Below, one piece after another: positions 1 through 9,112 of a stretch of 64,000 bases of DNA. The notes beneath the pieces are model-generated. The model did no database searches, was not told the DNA's origin, and saw nothing but the letters and a program-made list of their open reading frames with translations. Each line of letters starts with the position of its first letter. Positions within the stretch are counted from its first letter, which is position 1. The translations under genes were made by a program, and so were the position numbers. Source of the DNA: Coptis chinensis (Eukaryota > Streptophyta > Magnoliopsida > Ranunculales > Ranunculaceae); contig CM027377.1 in assembly GCA_015680905.1 (NCBI GenBank), positions 63,013,501-63,077,500 on the forward strand, written 5' to 3'.

Positions 1-64
1 TAAGAAGAGTACTTATACTACGAAAACAATGCGAAAGTGAAACTAAGATGGCAGCGGCGCCATT
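1..64 (-). mobile_element. Internal end of a minus-strand Athila-type element, with primer-binding site
   Basis: Read on the minus strand, bases 62 to 50 give TGGCGCCGCTGCC two bases beyond the LTR end. This differs by one base from the complement of the 3' end of plant tRNA-Asp, the usual primer of Athila-type Ty3 elements. The same sequence follows the 5' LTR at 28294-28306. The element body would extend to the left, outside the window. Confidence 0.75.
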
Positions 65-1756
65 TGATAAACGTAAAAATGCTAGTTTTACCTACGAAAT
101 GAACGATAAAACTCAAAACGTTAGTAAAACTAAACGAGATTACGTGACTAGTTTATCAAAGATTGTTCTACTCTCTATCTATTGAACAGATATAGTGGAG
201 TAGGAAGTTCGTTCCACTCCTAGTTCTTTCACATAGTAATGTTCTCTAAGTATAAATAATCTTAACTAACCGTCCAATGAGAGATTTACGAATTATAAAC
301 TACGATGCAACTACCCACAAGATACGACTAATTAACTACTGAATGCTGCGTTGATTCTATGATAAGGAATTAGGGGGGATTGATTCCACCTTAACTCAAC
401 TTAACTTACTAACGGCGAATCGTTGTAATCCGAATTGAACTGCTACGCAGAACAATTGGTTCTTCCTAATCCCTAATTACACATGGCACTTCTACCAATT
501 CGTAACTAGTATGTGAACGATTAACCCCATTCTCATGGTGAATTAATTGTTTCTAGAGTAGAATAGAAATTACGACGACTCTACGATAATCGGAATCCAG
601 CTTTCATCAAGGCTTCTCAACCCCTTCTAATGGACGTTTAGCCGAGAATCATTCCGCAATCATTTCCATAAGAATCTATTAACTACTGAATGCTGCGTTG
701 ATTCTATGATAAGGAATTAAGGGGGATTGATTCCACCTTAACTCAACTTAACTTACTAACGACGAATCGTCGTAATCCGAATTGAACTGCTACGCAGAAC
801 AATTGGTTCTTCTTAATCCCTAATTACACATGGAACTTCTACCAATTCATAACTAGCATGTGAACGATTAAACCCATTCTCATGGTGAATTAATCGTTTC
901 TAGAGTGGAATAGAAATTATGACGACTCTACAATAATTGGAATCAAGCTTTCATCAAGACTTCTCAACCCCCTCTAATGGAGGTTTAGCCGAGAATCATT
1001 CCGCAATCATTTCCATAAGAATCTAAACTAAACATAATATCAAGATTCTAACTTTACTAAGTTATCTAAATAATAATTGAAATCTAATTAATAATTAAGA
1101 AATGATATCAACAAGAAATTAAACTAGATCTATAAATGTAATGACATAAAACGAATTGAATAATAATAAACTATTTATTTAATCTAATCAAATGAATAAC
1201 AATATTTTAAAGGTTTAATCTAAAACAAGGAATGAAAATGAAACTAAACTTAATTAAAAACCATTAAAACTATATCTAGAAGCTATTCTAATCTAACCCT
1301 AGCTACCCTTACAAGGAACTAGTTTTCTAAATATCAATAGATAGCTTAAGAACAAAACTTTTCTTTGTTTTTATATGTTTTAGATCCAAAATCGTGCATG
1401 GGCTTGGAGCCATGTTTTGGGCCAGAGAATCAGGCCTAAAACCTAATTCTTTCAGTCCAAAAAGGCCTCTTAAGTTGGAGTTGGCTTTGAGAAACTTTTA
1501 GTCCACTTCTCCTCCTCTGATTGTGTCAAGTCTTAGATCATTGGAAAGATATTTCCGAGCCGGTCGTTTTGACGTAAAGTAGGCCCAATTCCGAGGTCTG
1601 AGTCCAAAGATATGGTCTTTGGAAGTTCTGCTGACTTCGTGCACTGTTTCTGTCCAAAGATATGGTAATCAGTATTAACTCTTACTTATTATTCACATAA
1701 TTGATCTAAAAGTACGATTGTTAAGAGGTTAAAACTACAGTTTTGGGCTCTTATCA
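65..1756 (-). repeat. Athila-type LTR (5' LTR of an element running out of the window)
   Basis: The reverse complement begins TGATAAGAGCCCAAAACTG at 1756 and ends TTATCA at 65, the same termini as the LTRs at 26892-28291 and 37972-39366. It is clearly diverged from them, so it is another copy of the same family. It is longer (1692 bp against about 1400) mainly because of a tandem duplication at 331-1024. The primer-binding site to its left shows that this is a 5' LTR, or a solo-like remnant still with its first internal bases. The target duplication cannot be tested because the other end is outside the window. Confidence 0.8.
331..1024. repeat. 347-bp tandem duplication inside the LTR
   Basis: Bases 331-677 and 678-1024 are two near-identical copies, each beginning ATTAACTACTGAATGCTGCG and ending CCATAAGAATCT. 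The other LTRs of this family in the window have a single copy. Only scattered substitutions separate the two copies, so the duplication is younger than the split of this LTR from its relatives. Confidence 0.9.
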
Positions 1757-2670
1757 CTCCGTCAAAACAAAGCCATGCATATACACGTTAATCAAACAAC
1801 TAAGTGCTCTTAAGAAAACAATACTTGAATGTCGCAAACTAGGCAACTAGCTATAAGAAAACAATACTTGATTGACATAAAATCTTTTCACTGAAGTGTG
1901 GCCACCTGATGAACAGAGGTGTTTACATTACAACCTCACTTTATCTAAATTCCAGCCAGCTTACTCTGCCAGCTAGAGTGAAGACAAAATCCATAACCAG
2001 TTCTTCAGGAATAACCGTAGGTCATTTGTGAATCACATTATTCATCTGCTGATATGCTTGAATGGGTTTGGTATCTCCATTGAACATATGCCCAAGTGCT
2101 CTGTCCTTCAGTTACCTTCTTCCTAGTTTGCCAGCCAAAGGCATTTTCGCATGCCAGAAAGCAAATGACATGAGTTGTTTACTCTATCCTTTTTTCAAAA
2201 AAATGAAAATATTCTATTGCCTCACCTTTAGGCAGAGTCTAAGATATGAAATCCAGGTGGGCAAGGGAATTCAAAGGTTCATAGCCATAAAGAAACCTAT
2301 CAAAAAAAATGATGGGAGTACATTTCTCTGTATTGTTGTTTCATAGTTTCAAAACTCTAACAGGCAAAACGCAAAGCAAAGGCTCTTTCATGCGTCAGAG
2401 CAAAGGCAAACGCAAAGCAAAGGTAAGACGCAAAGCAAACCAAAGCCTATACAACTATTTAAATACTTGATTATTAGAGTATGAATCCATGTGTCAGATG
2501 TCATGAGCTAACTTCATAAATAACCACTATAGACCACATTGCCCAATATATCAAGCAAAATAAAATACAGTACCCTAGCAACTTCCTCACGACAAAGACA
2601 TCAGCAAAATAAAAAAACATATTTGAGTGCACTCAGTTAAACTGAATCGACAATACCGAGTCATTGAATA
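1757..2670. other. Stretch without a recognisable gene
   Basis: AT-rich sequence with stops in all frames. A 94-codon open frame at 2062-2346 shows no recognisable motif. Around 2360-2445 a short purine-rich motif (CGCAAAGCAAAGG and variants) is repeated several times. Nothing else is supported. Confidence 0.5.
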
Positions 2671-3047
2671 CTAATAGGGAACTTTTATGACTGCATGAAA
2701 CGGTTCTTGTTCAGATAATACAACAGCATGAGAATTGAAATCAACTGAAGTCAGTGGAGAAAAATTCCCAATATTAGTGTTGTGGTCTTCAGATTTAACT
2801 GTATCAATGAGGTGAAGAAGTATCCTTTATAGCTCCTCTCTATCACTCCATTCATGAACACCTGCCTTGATAAGTGATGAATTAGTGCGTATCAGATCCC
2901 CTAATAAGTAATCCTTTCTTGGCATAATATGGTCGTCTTCTTTCAACTTCAAACATGACAGTAGTCTCCCTTTCCATCACCAATGTAAGTAATTCGATTA
3001 TTTCCTTTTGTGAAAGCAGAAGCTCTTATCCTCTCTATTACCAGACC
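2671..3047 (-). pseudogene. PHOSPHO1-like HAD phosphatase, last exon only
   Basis: On the minus strand an exon-like block follows an acceptor (TTTAG at about 3048) and runs to a TAG at 2671. Its translation contains VIERIRAS, then YIGDGKGDYC, then after a one-base shift LKLKEDDHIMPRKDYLLGDL and KAGVHEWSDREEL. This is the C-terminal half of plant PHOSPHO1-like phosphatases (Put_phosphatase family; PPsPase1/PEPC1 group), HAD enzymes that release phosphate from phosphocholine, phosphoethanolamine or pyrophosphate. YIGDGKGDYC is the HAD motif with the metal-binding aspartates. The catalytic N-terminal DxDxT exon is absent. A frameshift near 2955 and a nonsense codon at 2827-2829 break it. The PPR relic upstream lies on the same strand but is an unrelated gene. 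Confidence 0.75.
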
Positions 3048-3333
3048 CTAAAGCAAACCAAAATAACTCAGAAGAGTGATCCGATAGAAATTTATAATAC
3101 ATGAATTATCTAGAAGAAAATTACACATCGATCATATAACTAAGGGCCTCAGCTGATGTCCCATGCTCATTTTGCAGGTATACTCTCCAACCCCTACAAA
3201 TCCAATAAAAGACTGGAATCAATATACCATGTCTAACATAAGTTAATCAAGACAACACTAAACGAAAGTATTCAAAAATCACAGAGGGGAAATCAAGGGA
3301 CACATAACAACACTTGACCCAGCATGAACACCT
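3048..3333. other. Spacer between two gene relics
   Basis: AT-rich sequence without a supported coding frame. It could hold intron sequence belonging to the phosphatase relic (acceptor near 3048), but no further exon is recognisable. Confidence 0.4.
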
Positions 3334-3711
3334 TTAACATGGGACATCTTTATAATTATAGCTAGTATACAAACTCAATATTACATTGTTCACAAATATG
3401 TTATTTTCTCCAGTCAAGTTTCTTAAATTGTAACCATGTACAACTTTTCCAAATTTAAGAGCTCTTAAGTTAGAACAAGCTGATAAAACTGTAACAAGTG
3501 TTACCGAACTAGGCCTAACATCCATAGACATGAAAGTTACCAAGGCTGCCATATCTAAAGCACTCTTAACAAGTCCAGACATCAATGAAGTCCATGACAC
3601 AACATCTGGGACCAAAATAGAATCAAATATTCGACGCGCAGATAAAATATCATTAGAACTAGTGAACAAATGAATCAAAGAGTTTTGAATAAAGCTATAC
3701 TTACATTTCAC
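3334..3711 (-). pseudogene. Fragment of a PLS-class PPR protein gene
   Basis: A 125-codon open frame encodes about three degenerate pentatricopeptide repeats: NSLIHLFTSSNDILSARRIF, then PDVVSWTSLMSGLVK, then VRPSSVTLVTVLSACSNL with GKVVHGY. The alternation of normal, long and short repeats is that of PLS-class PPR proteins, organelle RNA-binding proteins that often act in C-to-U editing. Whole members have ten or more repeats and E/DYW tails, so this is a small internal piece. No transit peptide, upstream repeats or E/DYW domain is visible nearby. The family is clear, but the exact source gene cannot be named. Confidence 0.75.
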
Positions 3712-3984
3712 ATATTATGTATTATTTTTCTCCGGACAATTTCTCAAGTCATGGCTAGCAATCTATCCACATCTGTGACACTTTCTTCCTGAATTGTTTA
3801 GGGCTATCTCTCTGGGGGATTTCCATCTATCCACTTTCTTCTTCCCCCTCCCTTTTGTCTTAGAAATGTTGGGATTCAAAATCAATAGCTGAAATGAAGA
3901 TTTGAAAGTCAAAATAAACCGCAAATTAAAATAAATAATTTATATCAAATTAAACATTCAAATAAAAAAAAAACATGTGATGTA

Positions 3985-4779
3985 TTAACCGAAGGTATCG
4001 AAGGCTCCGAGGCTCTTCATCATCTGCGTCTCCTTCGTAGGAAGTTTCATTAAACTTTGAAATTCTAATAGCCATTTCACCAATTTTTCAATAAAATATG
4101 AATAACCCTCAAAAGTATGTGATGCATCGTAAGCCACTTGAGAAGCAACCTTGATACAATGAGCCACTCTCAAAGGTTCATTTGAGACATTCCTGACCAC
4201 AAATCCAGTATCAAACTCCACTCTATAAGTGTTAGCCTTTTGCATCCACCGCGTCAATCTAAAATGGCTTGGAATCTCTTCAATGTCGTAACGAATAAAA
4301 ACCCTCAAGATGTGACCACAAAGTATCCCCATAAACTGAAAATACTTGCATTCGCAATTTGCCTCTAAGGTTCCGTTATCGAAATTCACTTTCCAAACGG
4401 ACTTCTTCTGCGGGTCTTTGAACTTCAGCATGTAGCTTCCGGTTCCATTGGTGTCCATATGTTGCCCATCAATTTTGTACTCCATCTTTGCCTTTTCTAG
4501 TTGCTCCTTAAATTTATTGAATATTGAGATCATATAGACCTTCGCGGCATGCATAAGGAGGAAAGCATCGTTAGGCACAATCCGTGAACTATGCTCGGTA
4601 TGGTAATCAGAATCTCTTTTTTTCCTAGCAAGCAAAGCCAAAGACTTCTTATTACCATGTACAAACTGCATAAGCATAGTCGTCGAATTGACAAACTGGT
4701 CATAATGAGCATTCATCGATTCACTTCGACCAGTCATGTGCATACCATCAAAAAAGGTGTCACTGAGATAACAAGGAAC
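3985..4779 (-). pseudogene. FAR1-related (FRS) gene, C-terminal part, downstream of the CACTA insertion
   Basis: This is the C-terminal half of a FAR1/FHY3-family protein, a domesticated MULE-transposase family that gave transcription factors of light signalling. It opens with CYLSDTFFDGMHMTGRSESM, whose GRSESMN box carries the third acidic residue of the MULE catalytic core. It continues to a SWIM zinc finger (CECKYFQFMGILCGH, CxC...CxH) and the following DIEEIPSHFRLTRW block, and ends at a stop at 3985. The frame from the N-terminal half resumes here once the transposon and one AAC copy are removed. A nonsense codon just upstream (IY*MREKW) suggests the gene was, or became, inactive apart from the insertion. 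It might instead be an ordinary FRS-like MULE transposase; no terminal inverted repeats of a host MULE were identified. Confidence 0.85.
4777..4779. repeat. Target site duplication AAC, left copy
   Basis: AAC immediately before the left CACTA terminus. It matches 9110-9112 exactly, and joining the flanks through one copy restores the FRS reading frame. Confidence 0.9.
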
Positions 4780-4799
4780 CATTACAAGAAACAGGGTCT

Positions 4800-5110
4800 T
4801 TGGCGATAAAAGTTTTAGCGACGACAGTATATTGTAGCCAATGATCACTTTTGATGACGTTTTCAATCGTCTCCCATACTATTCTAACTTACTTTTGAAA
4901 AATATTTTTTCCTACGTTTTTAGCGTTGGCAAAAGTGGTAATCATAATTACTAGAATGAAAATAGATTTTTGGCGATGACTTCAACGTCGTAAATTGATT
5001 TTTATATTTAGCTACGTTAGAGCTGTGTTAATTGTATTTTATTACCGACGTTATTTGAAATCGTTGCTAGTATAATATACATCGCTAATCCACTTTATAA
5101 TTCACTATTA
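4800..5110. repeat. Left subterminal repeat region of the CACTA element
   Basis: Short motifs such as TTAGCGACGAC, GATGACGTTTTC, GGCGATGACTTCAACGTCG and ACCGACGTTATTTG recur in both orientations. Arrays of this sort near the termini are the transposase-binding region in CACTA elements; that role is inferred here. Confidence 0.7.
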
Positions 5111-5520
5111 GGGACAAAATTATCATCGGAAATTATCTCATTAGTTTAGTAACAAAATTTTTATTCATGGCGCTATAATTTTTGGTGAGCCTGCTCAATT
5201 TTTTCTATTGCCGCCCGTTGTTTTAACAAAATAGAAAGAGAAGCCCCACCACAAAAAAAAAAACTAAGAGAAATTAAATTGGAGACCATAAGTAAATAGA
5301 AATAGAAAATAAAACGAAAGAAACAGATTTGAGAGTCGTCTCTTTCCTCTCCTTTTTCACTACTGAATCACCGATCGAATCAATACACCAACCCATGGCT
5401 TGGGGTGGTGAAAGGTGAGGCTTCTCTATCCTAACAACCTGAACCCCTAATTTTTTTATTTGTTAGCTAACAAAGCTTTACTTCGCATATTCTTACACGG
5501 ACCATTTCCAACTCTCAAAG
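5111..5520. other. CACTA interior upstream of the captured PSP exon
   Basis: This stretch includes a pyrimidine-rich 5'-UTR-like segment (about 5335-5400) with ATG at 5395 and a possible donor (AAGGTGAGG). It may be captured promoter or leader sequence of the PSP gene or of a third gene. No protein match is recognised. Confidence 0.35.
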
Positions 5521-5671
5521 TCTCAACTTATTCCTAAATTGCTTCCTCAGAGTTCGACGCAGAAGTTGTATAGATATCCACTCAAGTTGACAAGACAATC
5601 AAGTACATTTACTCCAATGGCTACGTCAGCGTCTACTCTTGGCAACTTAGACAATACTCTACCTTCCAAAG
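5521..5671 (+). pseudogene. Phosphoserine phosphatase, captured N-terminal exon (partial)
   Basis: An open frame runs to a splice donor at 5672 (AAAG/GTTGTA), ending STLGNLDNTLPSK. In plastid phosphoserine phosphatases of plants the same serine-rich tail of the transit region is followed directly by the next exon, which here begins at 5881 in the matching phase (G/AA gives Glu). The start codon of the source gene is not present in this frame upstream. ATG at 5617 is internal, corresponding to the region just before the mature enzyme. PSP catalyses the last step of phosphorylated serine synthesis in plastids. Confidence 0.65.
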
Positions 5672-5880
5672 GTTGTATCTAGAAACACAAACACAATATT
5701 TTTTTCGTATCGGTCTGGAATGCCCAGTGTTAAATTTAGTAGAAAATTGACTCTTGGTGAGCTGAGATTTGATGGTGTTGTAGCATGTGAGGTATGTTTA
5801 GAGAATTGAATTAGGGTGATTAGGATTGTTAGGAATAAGTCACCGCTCTTTAGCTGGTCTGATTGGTTGCTTGAATGCAG

Positions 5881-6013
5881 AAGTTTTTAAGATTTGGCAA
5901 AATGCTGATGCAGTATGCTTTGATGTGGATAGTACTGTCTGCCTAGATAAGGGGATTGACGAACTTGCTGAATTTTGTGGAGCAGGAAAGGAAGTTGCTG
6001 AGTGGACTGCCAG
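5881..6013 (+). pseudogene. Phosphoserine phosphatase, captured catalytic exon
   Basis: The exon begins after the acceptor GAATGCAG at 5880 and ends at the donor CAG/GTTGGT (6013/6014, phase 2). The translation includes NADAVCFDVDSTVCLDKGID and ELAEFCGAGKEVAEWTAR. FDVDST is HAD motif I (DxDxT) of phosphoserine phosphatase, with both catalytic aspartates intact, and VAEWTAR is the end of this exon in plant PSP genes. The rest of the enzyme (motifs II-III) is missing. The longer open frame that starts at 5826 is misleading, since its first 18 codons are intron. This is gene capture by the surrounding CACTA element rather than a resident gene. Confidence 0.9.
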
Positions 6014-6172
6014 GTTGGTGTTATCATGTGGTTTCATGTATTTGTCTTTTCTAAGATTGTGCTTTCTGGCATGTTATGCTATTGAGTGTTGAAGGTCAAG
6101 AAACTAGGCTTTTAAGTTTATACAAAAGTATTAAAATCTTGTCTAATGATTTAGTTGTCATTTGCAAATTAG

Positions 6173-6247
6173 GTGAGGGAGTGCACTGATGCATTCAGCA
6201 ATGTTGTTACTCGTTAGACTGCTGAAGCTTTGTCTGCTATTCAAGAG
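6173..6247 (+). pseudogene. CENH3 (centromeric histone H3), captured exon A
   Basis: Twenty-five codons lie between the acceptor AAATTAG (6172) and the donor GAG/GTATTT (6247). They read VRECTDAFSNVVTR, a stop, then TAEALSAIQE. In plant CENH3 this position is VTRWTAEAL.A(I/L)QE, in loop 1 and the start of helix 2, so a Trp codon has become TAG at 6215-6217. Canonical H3 has VRWQSSALLALQE-type sequence here, so CENH3 is the better match, and the exon boundaries also fit CENH3 genes. The preceding exons (N-terminal tail, helix 1) are not present upstream. Confidence 0.85.
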
Positions 6248-7367
6248 GTATTTTAACGATATATGATATTTTGAACCATTTCAACTTTCAAAATGTATAC
6301 GTGCTTTTGTGCCATTGTAGTATCAAACTTTGCCATGCCAAACTTACTTATTACTTTGAATATAGTTGAGTATATCTGGAAAGCATTCATCTAGATCTTT
6401 TAATGATATCCATGCCTAACAAACACTCAAAATGTAGCTTCACAAAGCAATTTGAGGTATACCAAAGGTTTATTACAGGGGTAATTTTGGTGGAGAGTGG
6501 CAGACACATGGGCAATTGCAAATGGTAGTATCTTAAAGTTTTAAATGTCACTAAGGAATATAGTCTTGGTTAGAAATATGAGTTAAACATGTTTGATAGA
6601 TGACTTAATGCTCATGAAATAACTAATAATGTTGGACTCAAATGCAAAACAACCTTTCATTCAAGGACATGATTTAGACTTGATCTTCATTTTAATCTAG
6701 GTTTTCTTGAATATTGTTTCTTATACAATTGTTGTATAAGGTTAAAAATGTACTCGCTTTACTGCCATAGAAATCTCTACAGTCTAGCTTTCTAACGATC
6801 AATGCCGACATAATTGAATATAGGGGAAAGAACACAAAAGATAATTGTTTGTCTTCATTTTGGTAATAAATGAGATATACTAATCATCAAAGAACTACCT
6901 TTGATAGTGATGCTCTAGATGTGTATATGCATACTACATGCTGAAACTGGTGCAGTTTTATACTATAGTGTCACTTTAAGTACCTTGGTCGAGAACAAGC
7001 TATTGAGATTTTTGTACCTGTTTATTGGTGTCCCATGAAATGTGTGTATATAGGTCGGTTAAAAATATGTACACATGATCCTTTATCAGGATGATATTAT
7101 TCCTTGCATCTTGTTATGCTTTAATCTAGTGCAATTTATTCAATAATTAGTTCTCTACAATCAAGGCTATAAAGAAGTTCAGTTTTCTAGTCGTTCTTTC
7201 ATGGAGAAAGAAAAGAAAATTTTGTGCTTTTTGCATGAGAAACAATTTTTATACAAAGACTCTTTGTTGTACTTTCTTTGTTGGACTTAGTAATTGGATG
7301 TCATTAGATGTTGTTGATTGACCTAGATACGTGAACTTAGATAATCCTTGTGATGGTATTTTTGTAG
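6248..7367 (+). other. CENH3-derived intron inside the CACTA element
   Basis: The interval starts with a GTATTT donor and ends with a TTTGTAG acceptor, linking two CENH3 exons in phase. It is AT-rich and about 1.1 kb long. Its retention shows that capture was from genomic DNA and not from mRNA. Confidence 0.75.
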
Positions 7368-7443
7368 GCAGCTGAAGATTACCTGGTTCATTTGTTTGAG
7401 GATGCTATGTTTTGTGCAATTCATGCAAAGCGTGTTACACTAA
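7368..7443 (+). pseudogene. CENH3, captured exon B
   Basis: After TTTGTAG the exon reads AAEDYLVHLFEDAMFCAIHA then KRVTL, and stops at A/GTAAGT (7443/7444, phase 1). This is the helix 2 to loop 2 part of plant CENH3, part of the CENP-A targeting region that marks centromeric nucleosomes. VHLFEDAM and [10 protein letters not shown] distinguish it from canonical H3 ([20 protein letters not shown]). It joins exon A in frame. A possible, badly decayed last exon is near 8057-8093 (AAAGAATTGCAAGAGGCTT resembles the ELARRL coding region with a deletion), but that is weak. Confidence 0.88.
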
Positions 7444-8399
7444 GTAAGTTGCCACTTTTATTCTCACGAGATTATTGGAATAATTATATTAACACCCCTC
7501 ATAGCATGTGGAAGGTGTTGTGTGTGTATATACTTAGTTGGGTGTGGAAGTGATTTGATGAGTTAATCGGTCTAAAATATTCTGATAATTGTCTTCTAGG
7601 GATTCGTTTTACCCGGTAGGCTATGTGATGATTAAGAGCAGTAGAAGTAATATCTTTTTAGACATTGGAATATCAAGTTGAGTGTGTTTGTCATTTGAAA
7701 ATAGAAGTTCAAATGAGCTATGGAGTTATTTGTGACTACATACATATGATAGCCCCAATGTTGCCAGAAACGCGGGTCGTTTCGATACAGGGTACGCTAC
7801 ATGGGGTGGGACGTGGTATGTTGGGGTAGGCTTAATTGGATCTGTCATGCCCCTATTTTTTAGATAATTGAATATTCAGTCGAAAGCTATTTGGAGTCAT
7901 AATTAGCTTTGGTCGAAATTAGCTTTGGTTGAAATCTTTTGACGTGACGAAACTATTATATTTTTGGTTTCACATTTTTTTTTTTGGGTGATCTAATGGA
8001 TAACATATTAATGTGCATATAATCTTACGTCAAAAGAGAAGTGGTATTATTTTTTGTGAAGAAATGGTGATAAAGAATTGCAAGAGGCTTCCGATGAATC
8101 TAAATGTTATTGGTCAATTTTTTATTTTTTTGTGAAGACGGTTTCATTTGCAACTTACTTGAGGGATGTTTAGAATTATGTTTAGTTAAGTTAATACCTT
8201 TATTAAGATGACTTTAGAAAAAAAAAATTATGAAAGGGGATGATGCAACTCTCTTTTATTTCTAATGGAATGAATTGACTCATTTTTACTTAGTAAAATT
8301 TTGTTGTGTATTACATATTATTAAATAATTGATGTTCTAGTTGTTTTATTTTAGGTTTATTTGTTGAATGGAAATTGGATGGGAGTGGGGACAGGTGAA
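7444..8399. other. CACTA interior, no clear gene
   Basis: AT-rich, with stops in all frames. It follows a good splice donor of CENH3 exon B and may be further CENH3 intron. The only coding hint is the weak last-exon similarity at about 8057-8093. Confidence 0.4.
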
Positions 8400-9080
8400 A
8401 ATTGTACAAATTGTGCAAAATTGATGACGATATTAGTAATGAAAATAGTCTCATATCTATTGCCTCTAGCAACGATTAGAACGTTGTTTAAAACACTCAA
8501 CATTCAAATCTTTTAGAACTTTGACGACGATAAAAATGTCGCTCAAATACTCAAAATTCAAATATTTTAGACCTTTGACGATCTCTAAAAAACTCAAAAT
8601 TCAAATATTTTAGACCTTTGACGACGATAACAATGTTGCTAAAAACACTAAAAATTCAAATATTTTAGACTTTTGATGACGATAAAAACGTTGCTAATAA
8701 CACCAATTTTTAAAAAAAATTGGACTTGTAGCGATGATCAAAACGTCGCCAATAATACTAAATTTTTCAAATTTTTTGGGCATTTACCAACGATAGAAAC
8801 GTTGCTAAGTAAGGCCTCATTATCGAAATTTGGCAAACATCGCAAAACATTCACCTTTTGCGACGTTATTGTATTGAGAATGCGAAAATAAATTAGCGAC
8901 GAAATTAGGGCAATGGAGACAGCAACCATCGTCGCTGAAGGTGCCACATTTAGCGACATTAAAAAAGCGCAGCTCTATATAATTGCCGACTATATCATTG
9001 ACTACGATGTGCAAACACTCCAAAAATCGTCACTAAATATCATGGGCGGTGTTTTATCAATATTCAACGACGTTTATTTT
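8400..9080. repeat. Right subterminal repeat array of the CACTA element
   Basis: There are about a dozen degenerate copies of a unit like TTTGACGACGATAAAAACGTTGCT, roughly 30-60 bp apart and partly interleaved with CAAAATTCAAATATTTTAGAC. The unit is itself an imperfect palindrome (ACGACGAT...ATGTCGCT). This fits subterminal transposase-binding repeats. Spacing and sequence are too irregular for a simple satellite. Confidence 0.75.
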
Positions 9081-9109
9081 TATCCCTAAAGACCCTGTTT
9101 CTTATAGTG

Positions 9110-9112
9110 AAC
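9110..9112. repeat. Target site duplication AAC, right copy
   Basis: AAC immediately after the right CACTA terminus, identical to 4777-4779. Confidence 0.9.

Larger units (their letters stand above)
4780..9109. mobile_element. CACTA (CMC/EnSpm) transposon, non-autonomous, carrying captured gene exons
   Basis: The ends are inverted repeats. The left end reads CATTACAAGAAACAGGGTCT and the right end, reverse complemented, reads CACTATAAGAAACAGGGTCT, both matching the CACTA...AAGAAA consensus. The flanks carry a perfect 3-bp duplication AAC (4777-4779 and 9110-9112), the size expected of CACTA elements. Subterminal arrays of short CGACG/CGTCG-type motifs occupy about 4800-5110 and 8400-9080. No transposase is recognisable in the 4330 bp. 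The interior carries exons of phosphoserine phosphatase (5521-6013) and CENH3 (6173-7443) in the same orientation. The element sits inside the FRS pseudogene, so it is younger than that gene. Confidence 0.92.

Noticed and set aside
2062-2346. 94-codon ORF
   Set aside because: It has no recognisable motif, sits in AT-rich sequence between an LTR and pseudogenes, and has no splice or promoter context.
5826-6092. 88-codon ORF as an independent gene starting MLGISHRS
   Set aside because: The first 18 codons are intron: a good acceptor ends at 5880, and the PSP frame is joined there in phase from exon 1 (donor 5672). The last codons run through the donor at 6014 into intron.
8057-8093. Last exon of the captured CENH3
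   Set aside because: AAAGAATTGCAAGAGGCTT resembles the ELARRL coding region only with a deletion and lacks a good acceptor; too weak for its own feature.
8400-9080. CRISPR-like or satellite array
   Set aside because: Units vary in length and sequence, spacers are not unique, and position and motif fit CACTA subterminal repeats in a plant genome.
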